From Paraglaciecola arctica BSs20135 (GTDB taxonomy: Bacteria; Pseudomonadota; Gammaproteobacteria; Enterobacterales; Alteromonadaceae), in contig NZ_BAEO01000065.1 of assembly GCF_000314995.1 (NCBI RefSeq), positions 186,001-250,000 of the forward strand: a stretch of 64,000 nt of DNA, in the 5' to 3' direction. The position numbers and the translations under genes were made by a program. Below, piece by piece: positions 26,876 through 38,284 of this stretch (positions are counted from its first letter, which is position 1; each line of letters starts with the position of its first letter). The notes beneath the pieces are model-generated. The model did no database searches, was not told where the DNA came from, and was given only the letters and a program-made list of their open reading frames with translations.

Positions 26876-27844
26876 CTATATGTCACCAAAATACCCCTCA
26901 AGTCTTAACGCGATACCATAAGAGGCCGAAAATTGCTCATCACGTCTCCACAAAACAAAAGGCTCTATCTCATAAAACAACCACTTACGCAGGGTGTTTT
27001 TACGCCATCTTAAACTGATCAAATACTCATCTAAATGATAATTAGGTCGACTTAACCCCTCAATATAAATCCCTGCTATCAAGGCATTTTTTTCATTAAA
27101 TTGAGTCAACTTTTGCCAGCTATGTTGCCATAACCAATCATTAGTGCGGTCCCTGAAATAATAATTATTATTCCATCTAAATATTGAATGGGTACTAGCG
27201 TTGTAATCTAACTGCCATGAGAAATTGGCACCTAAGCCGTCATTACTATAAAGATATGCTGATGTTTCCCAACGTAAGTTGGTTTTTTCAGACAACAAAT
27301 GCGAATTGCGATAACGGCTTTTGACAAAGGCCTGCAATCGACGACCCAAACCTAAACGGTGAGATAATCCACTATCAGGACTACTACGCCAGCGTATCGC
27401 TAAACTAAAACGATTTTTATCTACGGATTCATTATTACCAGATGCTTGGATATCATTGTTTGGTCTATCGTCGTCATAATCAGATAAAACCAGATCAGCG
27501 CGATTTTTTAAGTTTGGTAATTTAACACTAATTTTAATGCGTGTTTCAAATTCATTTAATTGACGACTTCTTGGTTCCCAGCCCAAACGAATTCGCGCTT
27601 CACCATAAGCTTCTTCTCGATTATCAAAATCTTTTAGTGCAAAGAAATCATCAAACCATAACGCGCTCGAGTTAACTGAAGAGGCTATATTCTGGTGCAT
27701 GGTATCTAACCATTGGTATTCTTGTTCAGTCTTTTGTTCAGCCGTTTGTTCCGCCTTTAGTTGGGCTACTTGTTCAGTCTCTTGTGCGTTGAGTCTTGAC
27801 ATAAGTGTTATGCCGGCAACGAATAATAAAAAAACTCTTTTCAC
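26876..27844 (-). CDS. predicted outer-membrane beta-barrel protein, function unknown
   Basis: 322 residues with a signal peptide (1-20, MKRVFLLFVAGITLMSRLNA). A short Gln/Glu-rich stretch with repeated AEQ (about 21-43) follows. The rest alternates polar and aromatic residues in strands such as NFSWQLDYNAST, FRWNNNYYFRDRT and LISLRWRKNTL, compatible with a barrel of 12 or so strands. No enzyme motif is seen. It is convergent with ubiB (13 bp between stops) and lies between the ubi and tat genes. I do not recognise a characterised family; similar hypothetical proteins are likely in related Alteromonadales. Confidence 0.7.
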   Translation of the reverse strand: MKRVFLLFVAGITLMSRLNAQETEQVAQLKAEQTAEQKTEQEYQWLDTMHQNIASSVNSSALWFDDFFALKDFDNREEAYGEARIRLGWEPRSRQLNEFETRIKISVKLPNLKNRADLVLSDYDDDRPNNDIQASGNNESVDKNRFSLAIRWRSSPDSGLSHRLGLGRRLQAFVKSRYRNSHLLSEKTNLRWETSAYLYSNDGLGANFSWQLDYNASTHSIFRWNNNYYFRDRTNDWLWQHSWQKLTQFNEKNALIAGIYIEGLSRPNYHLDEYLISLRWRKNTLRKWLFYEIEPFVLWRRDEQFSASYGIALRLEGYFGDI

Positions 27845-28012
27845 ACTTATCCTTAATGTTGATAGGCAAGCAATGGGCGTTAACAGGTTTAAGATTAACT
27901 CAATTAGTGGTTCATACCTATTGATCCAAACAATTACTCAATCACAGCGTGCAATTTGTTAATAAGAATTGGTATTTAATGTCAAACAATCTAGATTAGC
28001 CAATCAAATCCA

Positions 28013-28040
28013 GTGACCTTTTAAATAAGCTAAGTATAAT
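28013..28040 (+). promoter_or_regulatory. sigma70-type promoter of tatABC
   Basis: -10 TATAAT at 28035-28040 and a weak -35 (GTGACC, 28013-28018) with a 16-base spacer. The tatA ATG follows 30 bp later, preceded by AGGAG at a spacing of 6. Confidence 0.5.
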
Positions 28041-28069
28041 GAAAATCTTACAGTCTCTAGGAGTATTTT

Positions 28070-28339
28070 ATGTTTGGCATTAGTCCCATGCAGTTAGTGA
28101 TTATTTTGGTTATCGTAGTATTGCTTTTTGGCACTAAAAAACTACGCAGTTTAGGTGGTGATTTAGGTTCAGCGATGAAAGGTTTTAAGAAAGCCATGAG
28201 CGATGATGATAAAGATGATAAAGGAAAGGATGCTGATTTTGTTGCTGAAGAGAAAGTTGAAGACAAATCGACTAATGATGTAGGAAATGCAGAAAATACA
28301 GCTCAGAAAACTAAGAGCGAACAAAAAGAGCATAATTAA
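28070..28339 (+). CDS. tatA: Sec-independent protein translocase subunit TatA
   Basis: 89 residues: one N-terminal transmembrane helix ([15 protein letters not shown], about 6-20), the hinge [14 protein letters not shown], an amphipathic helix ([10 protein letters not shown]), and a charged acidic tail. TatA oligomers form the passage for folded proteins across the inner membrane. The AGGAG ribosome site and TATAAT promoter are just upstream. The stop codon touches the tatB start (1-bp overlap region), as in a tatABC operon. Confidence 0.96.
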   Translation: MFGISPMQLVIILVIVVLLFGTKKLRSLGGDLGSAMKGFKKAMSDDDKDDKGKDADFVAEEKVEDKSTNDVGNAENTAQKTKSEQKEHN

Positions 28340-28638
28340 TGTTTGATATCGGCTTTTTCGAACTGTTAATTATTGCTGTAGTAGGTTTAGTGGTGTTGGG
28401 ACCAGAAAGGTTACCCGGCGCTATTCGCTCAACCATGAAAACAGTGCGCAGTATTAAAGGCATGGCCAACGGCTTTCGACAGGAAGTCGAGCAGCAATTC
28501 AAAATTCATGAATTGCATGAGAATTTGAAAAAAGCCGAACAACAAAACTTAGAAAATCTTTCTCCTGAATTGCAAAAGTCTGTTGATGAACTTCGCGATG
28601 CAGCCAAATCCGTTCAAAAACCTTATTCTAAAGAGTAA
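28339..28638 (+). CDS. tatB: Sec-independent protein translocase subunit TatB
   Basis: 99 residues, shorter than E. coli TatB (171) because the C-terminal tail is reduced. N-terminal transmembrane helix [19 protein letters not shown] with the conserved Glu and the GPERLP hinge, then a long amphipathic helix ([20 protein letters not shown]). It forms the twin-arginine signal receptor complex with TatC. Starts directly at the tatA stop. Confidence 0.96.
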   Translation: MFDIGFFELLIIAVVGLVVLGPERLPGAIRSTMKTVRSIKGMANGFRQEVEQQFKIHELHENLKKAEQQNLENLSPELQKSVDELRDAAKSVQKPYSKE

Positions 28639-28640
28639 TT

Positions 28641-29387
28641 GTGATAGCTGAACCAAATAGCTTAATTGCTCATTTAATTGAGCTCAGAGGCCGTGTATTA
28701 AAGGCTGTTGTCAGTGTGTTTGTGGTATTTTTATGCTTGGTTTATTTCGCCCAGGATTTATATCACTGGTTAGCAACGCCCTTACTAGATACTCTGCCTG
28801 AAAACGCACAAATGATTGCCACAGACGTGGCGTCTCCTTTCTTTGCACCTTTTAAACTAACTATGGTGTTGTCGTTTTTTATTGCTATCCCTGTGGTGCT
28901 TTACCAAATTTGGGGGTTTGTGGCACCTGGGTTATATAAAAACGAAAAACGCATGGTCGCTCCCTTATTATTTTCCAGTACTCTGTTGTTTTACTTAGGC
29001 ATGGCGTTTGCCTACTATGTGGTTTTCCCTTTAGCTTTTGCGTTCTTTTCCAGCGTGGCGCCCGAAGGCGTGGTGATCAATACCGATATCAGTAGTTACC
29101 TTAATTTTGTGCTTAAGATATTTTTCGCATTTGGTTTGGCCTTTGAAATTCCAGTGGCAGTAGTTTTGATGTGCTGGACAGGCATCACCACCCCAGATGC
29201 ACTAAGAGCAAAGCGTCCATATGTCATTGTGGGGGTTTTTGTGGTGGGCATGTTGCTTACGCCTCCGGATATCATCTCTCAGACTTTGCTTGCCATACCT
29301 ATGTGGATTTTATATGAGTTTGGTATAGTTGTAGGCAGTTTTTATTCTCGTAAAAAAGCAGATCAAGAGCAGCAGGAAAACTCTTGA
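28641..29387 (+). CDS. tatC: Sec-independent protein translocase subunit TatC
   Basis: 248 residues from a GTG start two bases after the tatB stop. Six transmembrane helices; conserved N-terminal [15 protein letters not shown], periplasmic [24 protein letters not shown], and [13 protein letters not shown]. It binds the twin-arginine signal peptide. Length is near the E. coli protein (258). Confidence 0.97.
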   Translation: MIAEPNSLIAHLIELRGRVLKAVVSVFVVFLCLVYFAQDLYHWLATPLLDTLPENAQMIATDVASPFFAPFKLTMVLSFFIAIPVVLYQIWGFVAPGLYKNEKRMVAPLLFSSTLLFYLGMAFAYYVVFPLAFAFFSSVAPEGVVINTDISSYLNFVLKIFFAFGLAFEIPVAVVLMCWTGITTPDALRAKRPYVIVGVFVVGMLLTPPDIISQTLLAIPMWILYEFGIVVGSFYSRKKADQEQQENS

Positions 29388-29515
29388 TCTATATTACAAA
29401 ATCTATTGTGGCGATTTTGATGTGCCTAAATTCACACTCGCCTGTAACCAAGTCAAAAAATCAAACGCTCACAATCGAGTCCCCCTTTGTTGTACTAAGC
29501 GAATGAGGTAGATGA

Positions 29516-30328
29516 ATGTCCTGGTGTGATATTGGGGTTAACTTTACTGACAAACGTTTGTTATTTGAGCCAGTATTTGAACGCGCGTTGGCCGCAGATG
29601 TTAGCCATATTATTATTACCGGTACTAGTTTAGACAAGAGCCAGAAGGCGATTCAGTTAGCAGAAAAATACCCCAACCACTTATCGGCTACCGTTGGTGT
29701 CCATCCCCACGATGCTAGTCAATTTAACGTGCAAACAATCAATGAATTAAAAATCTTAGCCAAGTCTGATCGTGTTGCGGCAATTGGCGAATGTGGTTTG
29801 GATTTTAATCGAAACTTTTCCACCCCCAAAGAACAACTCTTTGCCTTTGAGCAACAACTAAAGTTAGCCTGTGAATTAGGTTTACCAGTTTTTTTGCATG
29901 AGCGAGATGCTTTTGATGCACAGATTGAATTACTGTCAAAATATCGAAAAGAATTAAAAGGAGGCGTAGTTCATTGTTTCACTGGAAATACTGAACAGAT
30001 GAATCGTTATTTAGATTTGGATCTGTATATTGGGATAACCGGTTGGGTATGTGATCTTAAACGTGGTCACTCCCTTCGGGAAGCTGTTAAATCGCTACCA
30101 TTAAATCGTATTTTATTAGAAACCGACGCACCTTACTTACGCCCCAAGGGTCTGGCCAACAACCGTAAAGTAGACAATGGCAATAACGAACCGGCTTATC
30201 TACCTTTTGTGGCAACCGAAGTTGCGAATTTAATGGCAACTGATATCAAAACGTTACAGCTAGCGAGCCAAGCTAATACACAGGCATTGTTTAATATTTC
30301 AAGCAGCAACGTTAGTCATGCCAAATAA
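29516..30328 (+). CDS. tatD: TatD-family metal-dependent DNase
   Basis: 270 residues, TIM-barrel metallo-hydrolase. Metal ligands visible in WCDIGVNFT, the conserved GVHPHDAS, IGECGLDFNR, VFLHERDAF, GGVVHCFTG and LLETDAPYLRPKG. Cytoplasmic 3'-5' exonuclease/DNase linked to repair and, historically, Tat quality control. Located 128 bp after tatC, a conserved neighbour. Start ATG at 29516 preceded by GAGGTAG. Confidence 0.94.
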   Translation: MSWCDIGVNFTDKRLLFEPVFERALAADVSHIIITGTSLDKSQKAIQLAEKYPNHLSATVGVHPHDASQFNVQTINELKILAKSDRVAAIGECGLDFNRNFSTPKEQLFAFEQQLKLACELGLPVFLHERDAFDAQIELLSKYRKELKGGVVHCFTGNTEQMNRYLDLDLYIGITGWVCDLKRGHSLREAVKSLPLNRILLETDAPYLRPKGLANNRKVDNGNNEPAYLPFVATEVANLMATDIKTLQLASQANTQALFNISSSNVSHAK

Positions 30329-32213
30329 TCCACTTAATGTGAAACTAAATAAAAACTGGCTGTTGTTAATCATCAGTATTTTTTGCGCTGCAGTTATTAT
30401 AGCGGCAACAAGTTTTTTCAGCCCTATGCGTCCAAACCATACAGTGGTGCAGGACATTGAACACTTAGTTGATACAAAAAAACAATATTCGATTTCTAAT
30501 ATTCTGAGCATCTCCGACAATGTTTGGCAGCAGCAAAACCAGGACTTAACTTCACTCGACATGTCCAATGAATTACATTGGTTTAAATTTACCCTAAATA
30601 ACCTCGACCCATCACAAAGCTGGCTATTAGAAATTGACTATGCCTTGCTGGACAGCATTAACCTTTGGTTTGTGCAAGATAACAAAGTACTGGCCGAGTA
30701 CATGGTAGGCGATTCTCTGATTTTCGCACAACGTGCTGTTGACCATGAGAATTTTCTATTCCCGCTGCCTACAAATGTGCAACCTGTAGAAGTATATCTC
30801 AACGCTTACTCTAAAGGCATGATGCGTTTACCGTTAAATATCTGGCAGCAACAAGACTACTTAGGATTTGCCAGCAAAAATGGCTTGATCATGGGTGGAT
30901 TTTTGGGACTGATGCTGGCAATGGGGTTAAGTAACCTACTATTTTTCATTACTACCCGATCCCCTACTTTTTTGGTGTATGCCGGTTATGTTATTTTTTT
31001 GGCGTTAACCTTGTCAACGCTACAAGGTATTGGTTATCGCTACATTTGGTCTAACTCTCCTTGGTTTCAGCAACATGCAATAGGAATTTTTGCCAACTTA
31101 ACTGTGTGCTTATCGATTATATTTTGTGATCTGTTGCTCAATGTCAGAGCCTACAGTACAAGGCTTAGCAAAATTCTTAAAATGTCAGCTTTTGCTTTTC
31201 TATTAGGCTTAGTTATTAGTTTGTTTATTTCACTACAGGTTTTTATCAAAGTTTTTTTACTGATGTTCTGCGCCAGTGGAGTACTTCTTTTAGCCGTAGC
31301 AATTTGGTTGTGGGTAAAAGGTTTAGCTATAGCGGGATATTATACATTGGCGTGGGCAATACTGATCGTCAGTGGCTTTGTCTTAAGCTTGGATGCACTC
31401 AACATCGTTAATTTTAACATGCCTTCTTACTACCTATTAATGATAGGGGCAGCAATAGAAACGGTGCTGCTAGCCCTTATTTTGGCTATTAGCCACGATC
31501 AACAACGTCAAACATTGCTGGACACGCAAGCAGAGCTGCTGAACCAAGAACGCCAAGTTCAACATGCACAAAAAGATATGTTGGCATTACAAGAAAATGC
31601 CACCGAAGATCTCGAATACAAAGTACAAGAACGAACCTTAGAGCTAGAAATTGCTCTTCGTGAGTTATCAGAAACTAACCGCGAGCTACAACAAAAAAAC
31701 ACCTTAGATGCATTGACAGGGATCCGTAATCGCAGTTATTTTGATAAAAAATATCAAGCCGAAGTACGCAGAAGTCGACGTGAACAAACCCAATTGTCTG
31801 TAGTAATGATGGATATTGATCATTTCAAAAACGTGAATGACCAGTATGGCCATTTAGTGGGCGATGAATGTATTAGAGCAGTAGCCCACACTCTGGAAAA
31901 GGCGTTAAAAAGGCCCAGTGATGATGTCTGTCGTTACGGAGGTGAGGAATTCGCTCTAATTCTACCTAGTACTAATTTAGAAGGTGCTTTGACCCTAGTA
32001 GAACAGCTTAGAAATGAAATAGAAAAAACTACCATACAAGCCGAAAATGTATCGGTAAATATTACTATTAGTGCCGGTATAGGTACCGCAATAGCTGATT
32101 TAAACCAAGCAGAAGACATTATTCTAGCCTTGGCAGATAGACAACTTTATGCAGCCAAAAATGCAGGTCGAAATAATGTGCAAGGCAGTTATTTAGACGC
32201 CATTCAACAGTAG
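30318..32213 (+). CDS. 7TM-DISM diguanylate cyclase
   Basis: 631 residues. N-terminal signal-anchor (about 14-34), periplasmic 7TMR-DISMED2-like domain (about 40-180), seven transmembrane helices (about 190-395), a coiled coil (about 400-460), then a GGDEF domain with the active-site GGEEF near 540. The inhibitory I-site RPSD stands exactly five residues before it (RPSDDVCRYGGEEF). It should make c-di-GMP from GTP in response to an external cue, with product feedback. It overlaps the tatD end by 11 bp and is followed 8 bp later by hemB, so it seems wedged into the tat-hemB transcription unit. Confidence 0.92.
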   Translation: MPNNPLNVKLNKNWLLLIISIFCAAVIIAATSFFSPMRPNHTVVQDIEHLVDTKKQYSISNILSISDNVWQQQNQDLTSLDMSNELHWFKFTLNNLDPSQSWLLEIDYALLDSINLWFVQDNKVLAEYMVGDSLIFAQRAVDHENFLFPLPTNVQPVEVYLNAYSKGMMRLPLNIWQQQDYLGFASKNGLIMGGFLGLMLAMGLSNLLFFITTRSPTFLVYAGYVIFLALTLSTLQGIGYRYIWSNSPWFQQHAIGIFANLTVCLSIIFCDLLLNVRAYSTRLSKILKMSAFAFLLGLVISLFISLQVFIKVFLLMFCASGVLLLAVAIWLWVKGLAIAGYYTLAWAILIVSGFVLSLDALNIVNFNMPSYYLLMIGAAIETVLLALILAISHDQQRQTLLDTQAELLNQERQVQHAQKDMLALQENATEDLEYKVQERTLELEIALRELSETNRELQQKNTLDALTGIRNRSYFDKKYQAEVRRSRREQTQLSVVMMDIDHFKNVNDQYGHLVGDECIRAVAHTLEKALKRPSDDVCRYGGEEFALILPSTNLEGALTLVEQLRNEIEKTTIQAENVSVNITISAGIGTAIADLNQAEDIILALADRQLYAAKNAGRNNVQGSYLDAIQQ

Positions 32214-32218
32214 GATAA

Positions 32219-33220
<1,002 letters not shown>

Positions 33221-33308
33221 GGAACTTCGTTTAACAAATAGACAATAAAGTTTTAATTGCTTTAATTATTTGGATGCTTGCTTGGTATAGATTAATCCGA
33301 TAAGAAAT

Positions 33309-34826
33309 TTAAAAACACTCCAATACCCAGCCCACTCTATGCTGTTGCCACTTTTCGTTAGCGAGCTCAGCATCTATCAAAGGGTGTGATTTTAGCCAAC
33401 CTTTAGGGAAAGTGAGCGTCCACTTTTCATCTGATATAACTAAACTAAAATCAGCTAGCAAATTGTCTTTGCGACGGATGGAGAGTAAGCAAGATATACG
33501 TAATACTCTGATTAATACCAGAAGCGCTTGACGCACTTCTGGGTGGAATGAGTCAAACAATCCAAGCACTATTTCTTGTCTGTGACATTGCACTAAGGTT
33601 TTAATGCCAGCTTGTTGCTGTTGAGTATACCCCACTAAAGGCAAGTGGCTAAGTATGTATGCGCCATGTTGATGGTGTAATTTGTATTCAATGTGCAGCC
33701 CAATTTCATGCAACATGGCCGCAGCTATCAATATCGCTTCGCAGTCCACCTTGCCTAAGACAATTTGGTTTTGCACTTGTTTAAACAGACCAAGGGCAAT
33801 GCCTTTAACCCGATTAGCGTGTTCGTACTCCATATGGAAACGTTCAATACATTGCTCAAGTGTTTGTAACCTGCGGTCATTTTGTTGCATGTTATCTAAC
33901 ATGCCATAAATAAGTCCTTCGCGAAGTGCACCACCTGATATCTGCATTTCCTGAATATTTAATTGCTCAAACAGGGCAATCAATATGGCCAATCCACTAG
34001 GGAAAATTGCCCGTCTAGATTCCGTCAATCCATCTATTTGCAACTGGTCGATTGTCACACAATCAATACATTGCTGTTTTAGATTATACAGATAGTCTTT
34101 GCGGATAGAGTCACTGATACCTTGTGTCATCAAAATTTCAGTAATGGCTTGCGGCGTACCTGATGCGCCTAAACATTGCTGCCAGTCAAAACTGATAAAA
34201 TCATCTATAACAGACTCTAATAAGGATTTAGCTTCTTTAATGGCACGATCAAAATTCCGTTTGGTTATATTACCATCGGCGAAAAATCGCTCTTTGAAGG
34301 TAACACAACCCATGTTCATGCTGACTAAATGGATAGGGGTCATGTCATTTCCGACTATGACTTCTGTACTTGCCCCTCCAATATCGATCACCAAAGAATT
34401 GCCCTGATTTGCCGAGGTATAGGCCACGCCTAAGTAAATTTGTCTGGCTTCTTCTTCACCATCAATTACATTTAATTTGTGCTTGAGAATTTTTTCAGCT
34501 TTTTTGATGAATACGTCAGCGTTGGCTGCCAAGCGTAGAGTGGCAGTGCCAACAATTTTGATATTTGAAAGGGGGATATCCTGCAAGCGTTCGGCGAAAG
34601 TTTCTAAGCAGCTCCAACCTCTTTCCAGGCTGGGTTGATCGAGCACCATGTTTTTATCTAGCCCAGCGGCAAGACGCACTTTTTGTTTCACCTTACCAAT
34701 AATATGCACACTACCAGCCACAACCCGCACAATCACCATATGAAAGCTGTTGGAGCCTAAATCTACAGCGGCATACAATTGCTCGGGTTGAGAAAAGGGT
34801 GCAATGATTTCGGTATTGTTATTCAT
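33309..34826 (-). CDS. gppA: guanosine-5'-triphosphate,3'-diphosphate pyrophosphatase / exopolyphosphatase
   Basis: 505 residues, Ppx/GppA family of the actin-like ATPase fold. N-terminal [16 protein letters not shown], phosphate-binding [12 protein letters not shown] and [23 protein letters not shown], plus a C-terminal HD-like domain ([19 protein letters not shown]). Overall sequence and the order gppA-rhlB-trxA-rho point to GppA, converting pppGpp to ppGpp, rather than Ppx. The start overlaps the rhlB stop by 4 bp (ATGA). Confidence 0.92.
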   Translation of the reverse strand: MNNNTEIIAPFSQPEQLYAAVDLGSNSFHMVIVRVVAGSVHIIGKVKQKVRLAAGLDKNMVLDQPSLERGWSCLETFAERLQDIPLSNIKIVGTATLRLAANADVFIKKAEKILKHKLNVIDGEEEARQIYLGVAYTSANQGNSLVIDIGGASTEVIVGNDMTPIHLVSMNMGCVTFKERFFADGNITKRNFDRAIKEAKSLLESVIDDFISFDWQQCLGASGTPQAITEILMTQGISDSIRKDYLYNLKQQCIDCVTIDQLQIDGLTESRRAIFPSGLAILIALFEQLNIQEMQISGGALREGLIYGMLDNMQQNDRRLQTLEQCIERFHMEYEHANRVKGIALGLFKQVQNQIVLGKVDCEAILIAAAMLHEIGLHIEYKLHHQHGAYILSHLPLVGYTQQQQAGIKTLVQCHRQEIVLGLFDSFHPEVRQALLVLIRVLRISCLLSIRRKDNLLADFSLVISDEKWTLTFPKGWLKSHPLIDAELANEKWQQHRVGWVLECF

Positions 34827-36085
34827 CTATTTCGATTTGGACGTGGACCTGAAGGACGTTTTTGGTGACTTTTACCACTTTGCATGCGCTTTTTAAAACG
34901 AGGTTTAGGTGGGGTGACATCACGCATCAAATCATTTGGGTTATATTCAGTAACGGGAATTGAGTGTTGAACATATTCCTCAATCGCCGGTAAGTTCAGT
35001 GCGTATTTCTCACAAGCAAAACTAATTGAACTTCCGCTTTCTCCAGCACGACCTGTTCTACCAATACGATGCACATAATCCTCTGCATCATCAGGTAAGT
35101 CGTAGTTAAAGACATGACTTACCATAGGAATATGTAAACCACGAGCTGCAACATCTGTTGCCACTAAAACATCAAGTACTCCACTGGTGAAGTTTTCTAG
35201 TATTTTTAGGCGCTTATTTTGAGGTACATCGCCACTTAACAAACCGACTCTGTGGTTATCAGCTTCTAACCAATCAGAAATTCTTTCACAACCGTGTTTA
35301 GTGTTTGCAAAAACTATGGCTTTATCTGGCCATTCTTCTTCCATCAAAGTAAGAAGTAGGTATGGTTTATCTTCATCTGATGGATAAAACAGTTCTTCTT
35401 TTACGCGTTCTGCCGTTTTTCTTTCTGGCTCAATCTGTACATGAGTAGGATTGTCCATGTGATCATATGCCAACTCCTGAACGCGATAAGACAAAGTAGC
35501 AGAAAACAGCATACTTAGGCGCTCGGTGGGTTTTGGCATTCTATTAAACAAATAACGTATGTCTTTGATAAAGCCTAAATCAAACATACGGTCAGCTTCA
35601 TCTAATACCGCAACCTGAATAGCGGCTAATGAAAAGATATTTTGTTTGTAGTAATCGATAATACGACCAGTGGTGCCGATAATAATATCTACTCCACCTT
35701 GCAACTTCTCCCGTTGACTTTGATATCCCTCGCCCCCATAAATCAAACCAAGGGTCAAACCTGTGTGTTGGCTAAGTAGTTCTGCATCATTAAAGATTTG
35801 CACCGCTAACTCACGGGTAGGTGCCATGATGATTGCCCTAGGCTGACGTTTTGAGTCTTGAGGGTTAGTCAACAAATAATGGAAAGTGGCAACCAAAAAT
35901 GCGATGGTTTTACCTGTTCCTGTTTGCGCTTGACCGGCAAGATCATGGCCTTCAAGTAAGGGCGGTAAACTCAAAGCTTGAATGGGTGTACAAAGGCTGA
36001 AATTAGCCGCAGTTAGCGCCTCTACAACCTTTGGATTAATGGGTAAGTCTGAAAATTTTGTATCAGTTAAATGTGTAGTTGGCAT
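34823..36085 (-). CDS. rhlB: ATP-dependent RNA helicase RhlB
   Basis: 420 residues, DEAD-box helicase of the RNA degradosome. Q motif region [20 protein letters not shown], motif I AQTGTGKT, motif [18 protein letters not shown], motif III SAT, and motif [13 protein letters not shown]-terminal basic tail [16 protein letters not shown] for RNA binding. The conserved [12 protein letters not shown] is characteristic of RhlB. Divergent from trxA, as in E. coli. Confidence 0.95.
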   Translation of the reverse strand: MPTTHLTDTKFSDLPINPKVVEALTAANFSLCTPIQALSLPPLLEGHDLAGQAQTGTGKTIAFLVATFHYLLTNPQDSKRQPRAIIMAPTRELAVQIFNDAELLSQHTGLTLGLIYGGEGYQSQREKLQGGVDIIIGTTGRIIDYYKQNIFSLAAIQVAVLDEADRMFDLGFIKDIRYLFNRMPKPTERLSMLFSATLSYRVQELAYDHMDNPTHVQIEPERKTAERVKEELFYPSDEDKPYLLLTLMEEEWPDKAIVFANTKHGCERISDWLEADNHRVGLLSGDVPQNKRLKILENFTSGVLDVLVATDVAARGLHIPMVSHVFNYDLPDDAEDYVHRIGRTGRAGESGSSISFACEKYALNLPAIEEYVQHSIPVTEYNPNDLMRDVTPPKPRFKKRMQSGKSHQKRPSGPRPNRNR

Positions 36086-36145
36086 AGCTTATAGCTTATC
36101 ATTGCTTGCATTAAAAACCAGTTTCTATATAACAATCATAACCGC

Positions 36146-36161
36146 GCTGAGTCATCTCAGC
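36146..36161 (+). other. small hairpin in the trxA leader
   Basis: GCTGAG/CTCAGC with a TCAT loop, about 26 bp before the trxA ATG. It lies in the rhlB-trxA divergent region, so it could be a leader structure or a short dyad operator. Function unknown. Confidence 0.3.
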
Positions 36162-36186
36162 CAGAGAAAAAATTACGGAGAAAAGA

Positions 36187-36513
36187 ATGAGCGACAAAAT
36201 TATCCAGTTATCTGATGATAGTTTCGAGGCCGATGTTATCAATGCTGCTGGTCCTGTGTTAGTTGATTTTTGGGCAGAATGGTGTGGTCCATGTAAAATG
36301 ATCGCACCAATACTGCATGAAGTGGCTGACGAATTCGACGGCAAAGTAACAGTTGGCAAGCTGAATGTCGATGAAAATAACGAAACGCCACCTAAGTATG
36401 GCATAAGAGGTATCCCTACATTATTGTTATTTAAAGGCGGTAATGTAGCGGCAACTAAAGTAGGCGCATTGTCAAAAGCGCAACTTTTAGAGTTTTTGAA
36501 CGAAAACATCTAG
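36187..36513 (+). CDS. trxA: thioredoxin 1
   Basis: 108 residues, the normal length. Active site WCGPCKM with Cys33 and Cys36, conserved [11 protein letters not shown] context, cis-proline in [10 protein letters not shown] and the GALSKAQL C-terminal helix. Cytoplasmic disulfide reductant. A ribosome site (ACGGAGAAAAGA) precedes the ATG and a strong intrinsic terminator follows. Confidence 0.97.
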   Translation: MSDKIIQLSDDSFEADVINAAGPVLVDFWAEWCGPCKMIAPILHEVADEFDGKVTVGKLNVDENNETPPKYGIRGIPTLLLFKGGNVAATKVGALSKAQLLEFLNENI

Positions 36514-36540
36514 TCTTTGTTATTACAAAATGAAATAAAA

Positions 36541-36568
36541 AAGCTCAGCAGTTGCTGAGCTTTTTTTT
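36541..36568 (+). terminator. intrinsic terminator of trxA
   Basis: AAGCTCAGCA and TGCTGAGCTT pair perfectly around GT, followed by eight T residues ending at 36568. Begins 28 bp after the trxA stop. Confidence 0.9.
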
Positions 36569-36642
36569 AGATAAAAATACCAACAACATGCCCGCAGCCC
36601 CCATTCTTATTGTAAATAAATTGTTATTAAGTTTTTTTACAA

Positions 36643-36672
36643 TTGACCGATATTTTAAACAAGGGATTTATA
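36643..36672 (+). promoter_or_regulatory. possible promoter of rho
   Basis: TTGACC (36643-36648), 18-base spacer, TTTATA (36667-36672), within the 293-bp region between the trxA terminator and rho. This leaves a leader of about 180 nt before the rho ATG, consistent with the long autoregulated leader known for rho in E. coli. No other gene is seen in this stretch. Confidence 0.4.
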
Positions 36673-36861
36673 GTGGCGTTAAATCAACTAACAAGCAGAC
36701 AATTCACTGGACGCAGCAATTATTTGGTGCTAACTTTTATGTTGTTCACACCTGAACACCCCTATACTTCGCTCAAATCAGAGATAAATAAGTAAAAACC
36801 TTTGAATCACTCAATCAAACTGGCTTTAAAGACAAGCTTCTAGCATAAAGACCCACCAATT

Positions 36862-38127
36862 ATGAACCTAACGGAACTCAAGAACAAACCGATCAGCGAA
36901 CTGGTTAGCCTAGCCGAAGAAATGAAGCTAGAAAACATGGCTCGCGCTCGTAAACAAGACATTATTTTTTCTATCCTTAAATCTCACGCTAAAAGCGGTG
37001 AAGACATTTTTGGTAATGGCGTACTGGAAATTCTTCAAGATGGTTTTGGATTCTTGCGTTCCAACGACTCTTCATACTTAGCAGGGCCAGACGACATTTA
37101 TGTTTCGCCTAGTCAGATCAGACGCTTCAACCTGCGCACTGGCGATACTATTGCTGGGAAAATACGCCCACCAAAAGATACCGAACGTTACTTCGCATTA
37201 TTAAAAATCAGCGAGGTCAATTATGACCGCCCTGAAAATGCACGTAATAAAATCTTATTCGAAAACTTAACTCCCCTGCATGCCAACGAACGTTTAATTA
37301 TGGAACGTGGTAATGGTAGTAGCGAAGATATCACTGCTCGAGTTTTAGATTTAGCGGCTCCAATTGGCCGCGGTCAACGTGGTTTGATAGTCGCACCGCC
37401 CAAAGCAGGTAAAACATTACTTTTACAAAACATCGCCCAATCGATTGCCGCTAATCATCCAGAATGTTTATTAATGGTGTTGTTGATTGATGAGCGCCCA
37501 GAAGAAGTAACAGAAATGCAGCGCTTGGTACGCGGTGAAGTAATAGCCTCTACTTTTGATGAACCAGCCAGCCGCCACGTACAAGTAGCGGAAATGGTTA
37601 TCGAAAAAGCCAAACGTTTAGTCGAACACAAAAAAGACGTAGTTATTTTGCTCGACTCTATTACCCGTTTAGCACGAGCTTACAACACAGTGATACCTTC
37701 ATCAGGTAAAGTATTAACTGGTGGTGTTGATGCCAACGCATTGCACAAACCTAAACGTTTCTTTGGTGCCGCACGTAACATCGAAGAAGGCGGCAGCTTA
37801 ACCATTATTGCCACAGCATTGATTGATACTGGCTCTAAAATGGATGAAGTTATTTATGAAGAATTTAAAGGTACAGGTAATATGGAATTACACCTGAACC
37901 GTAAAATTGCTGAGAAACGTGTATTCCCAGCCATTGATTACAATCGTTCTGGTACCCGTCGTGAAGAGTTGTTAACGACACCAGACGAATTACAAAAAAT
38001 GTGGATATTGCGCAAAATAGTCCATGAAATGTCTGAGATAGATGCGATGGAATTTCTTATCGGTAAGTTGTCTATGACTAAAACCAACAATGAATTCTTT
38101 ACTGCTATGCGCAAACAAAGAAGCTAA
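36862..38127 (+). CDS. rho: transcription termination factor Rho
   Basis: 421 residues. N-terminal Rho_N helix bundle ([20 protein letters not shown]), cold-shock-like RNA-binding domain (about 50-120, [14 protein letters not shown]), Walker A APPKAGKT (about 180), Walker [17 protein letters not shown] and the Q-loop/R-loop region. Length matches E. coli Rho (419). Hexameric RNA helicase ending transcription at rut sites. Monocistronic with its own terminator. Confidence 0.98.
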   Translation: MNLTELKNKPISELVSLAEEMKLENMARARKQDIIFSILKSHAKSGEDIFGNGVLEILQDGFGFLRSNDSSYLAGPDDIYVSPSQIRRFNLRTGDTIAGKIRPPKDTERYFALLKISEVNYDRPENARNKILFENLTPLHANERLIMERGNGSSEDITARVLDLAAPIGRGQRGLIVAPPKAGKTLLLQNIAQSIAANHPECLLMVLLIDERPEEVTEMQRLVRGEVIASTFDEPASRHVQVAEMVIEKAKRLVEHKKDVVILLDSITRLARAYNTVIPSSGKVLTGGVDANALHKPKRFFGAARNIEEGGSLTIIATALIDTGSKMDEVIYEEFKGTGNMELHLNRKIAEKRVFPAIDYNRSGTRREELLTTPDELQKMWILRKIVHEMSEIDAMEFLIGKLSMTKTNNEFFTAMRKQRS

Positions 38128-38144
38128 TATTTTTGTATACCGTT

Positions 38145-38182
38145 AAAAATCCGCTTCAGGAAACTGCAAGCGGATTTTTTTT
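38145..38182 (+). terminator. intrinsic terminator of rho
   Basis: AAAAATCCGCTT pairs with AAGCGGATTTTT; an inner CAG-GAAA-CTG mini-stem closes the loop with a GNRA-like tetraloop. A run of eight T residues follows. It starts 17 bp after the rho stop. Confidence 0.88.
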
Positions 38183-38284
38183 ATGCTTTTTAGGGCTTAT
38201 CCATAGTCTGCTCCTTCCTTAACATTTGACAAGCTGATGGGCTTTTAACATATTAGACATTCGTTCACTTAGAGTCGATCATCA

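Noticed and set aside
36552..36755. 67-residue open frame between trxA and rho
   Set aside because: It starts inside the trxA terminator and has no ribosome site or recognisable sequence.
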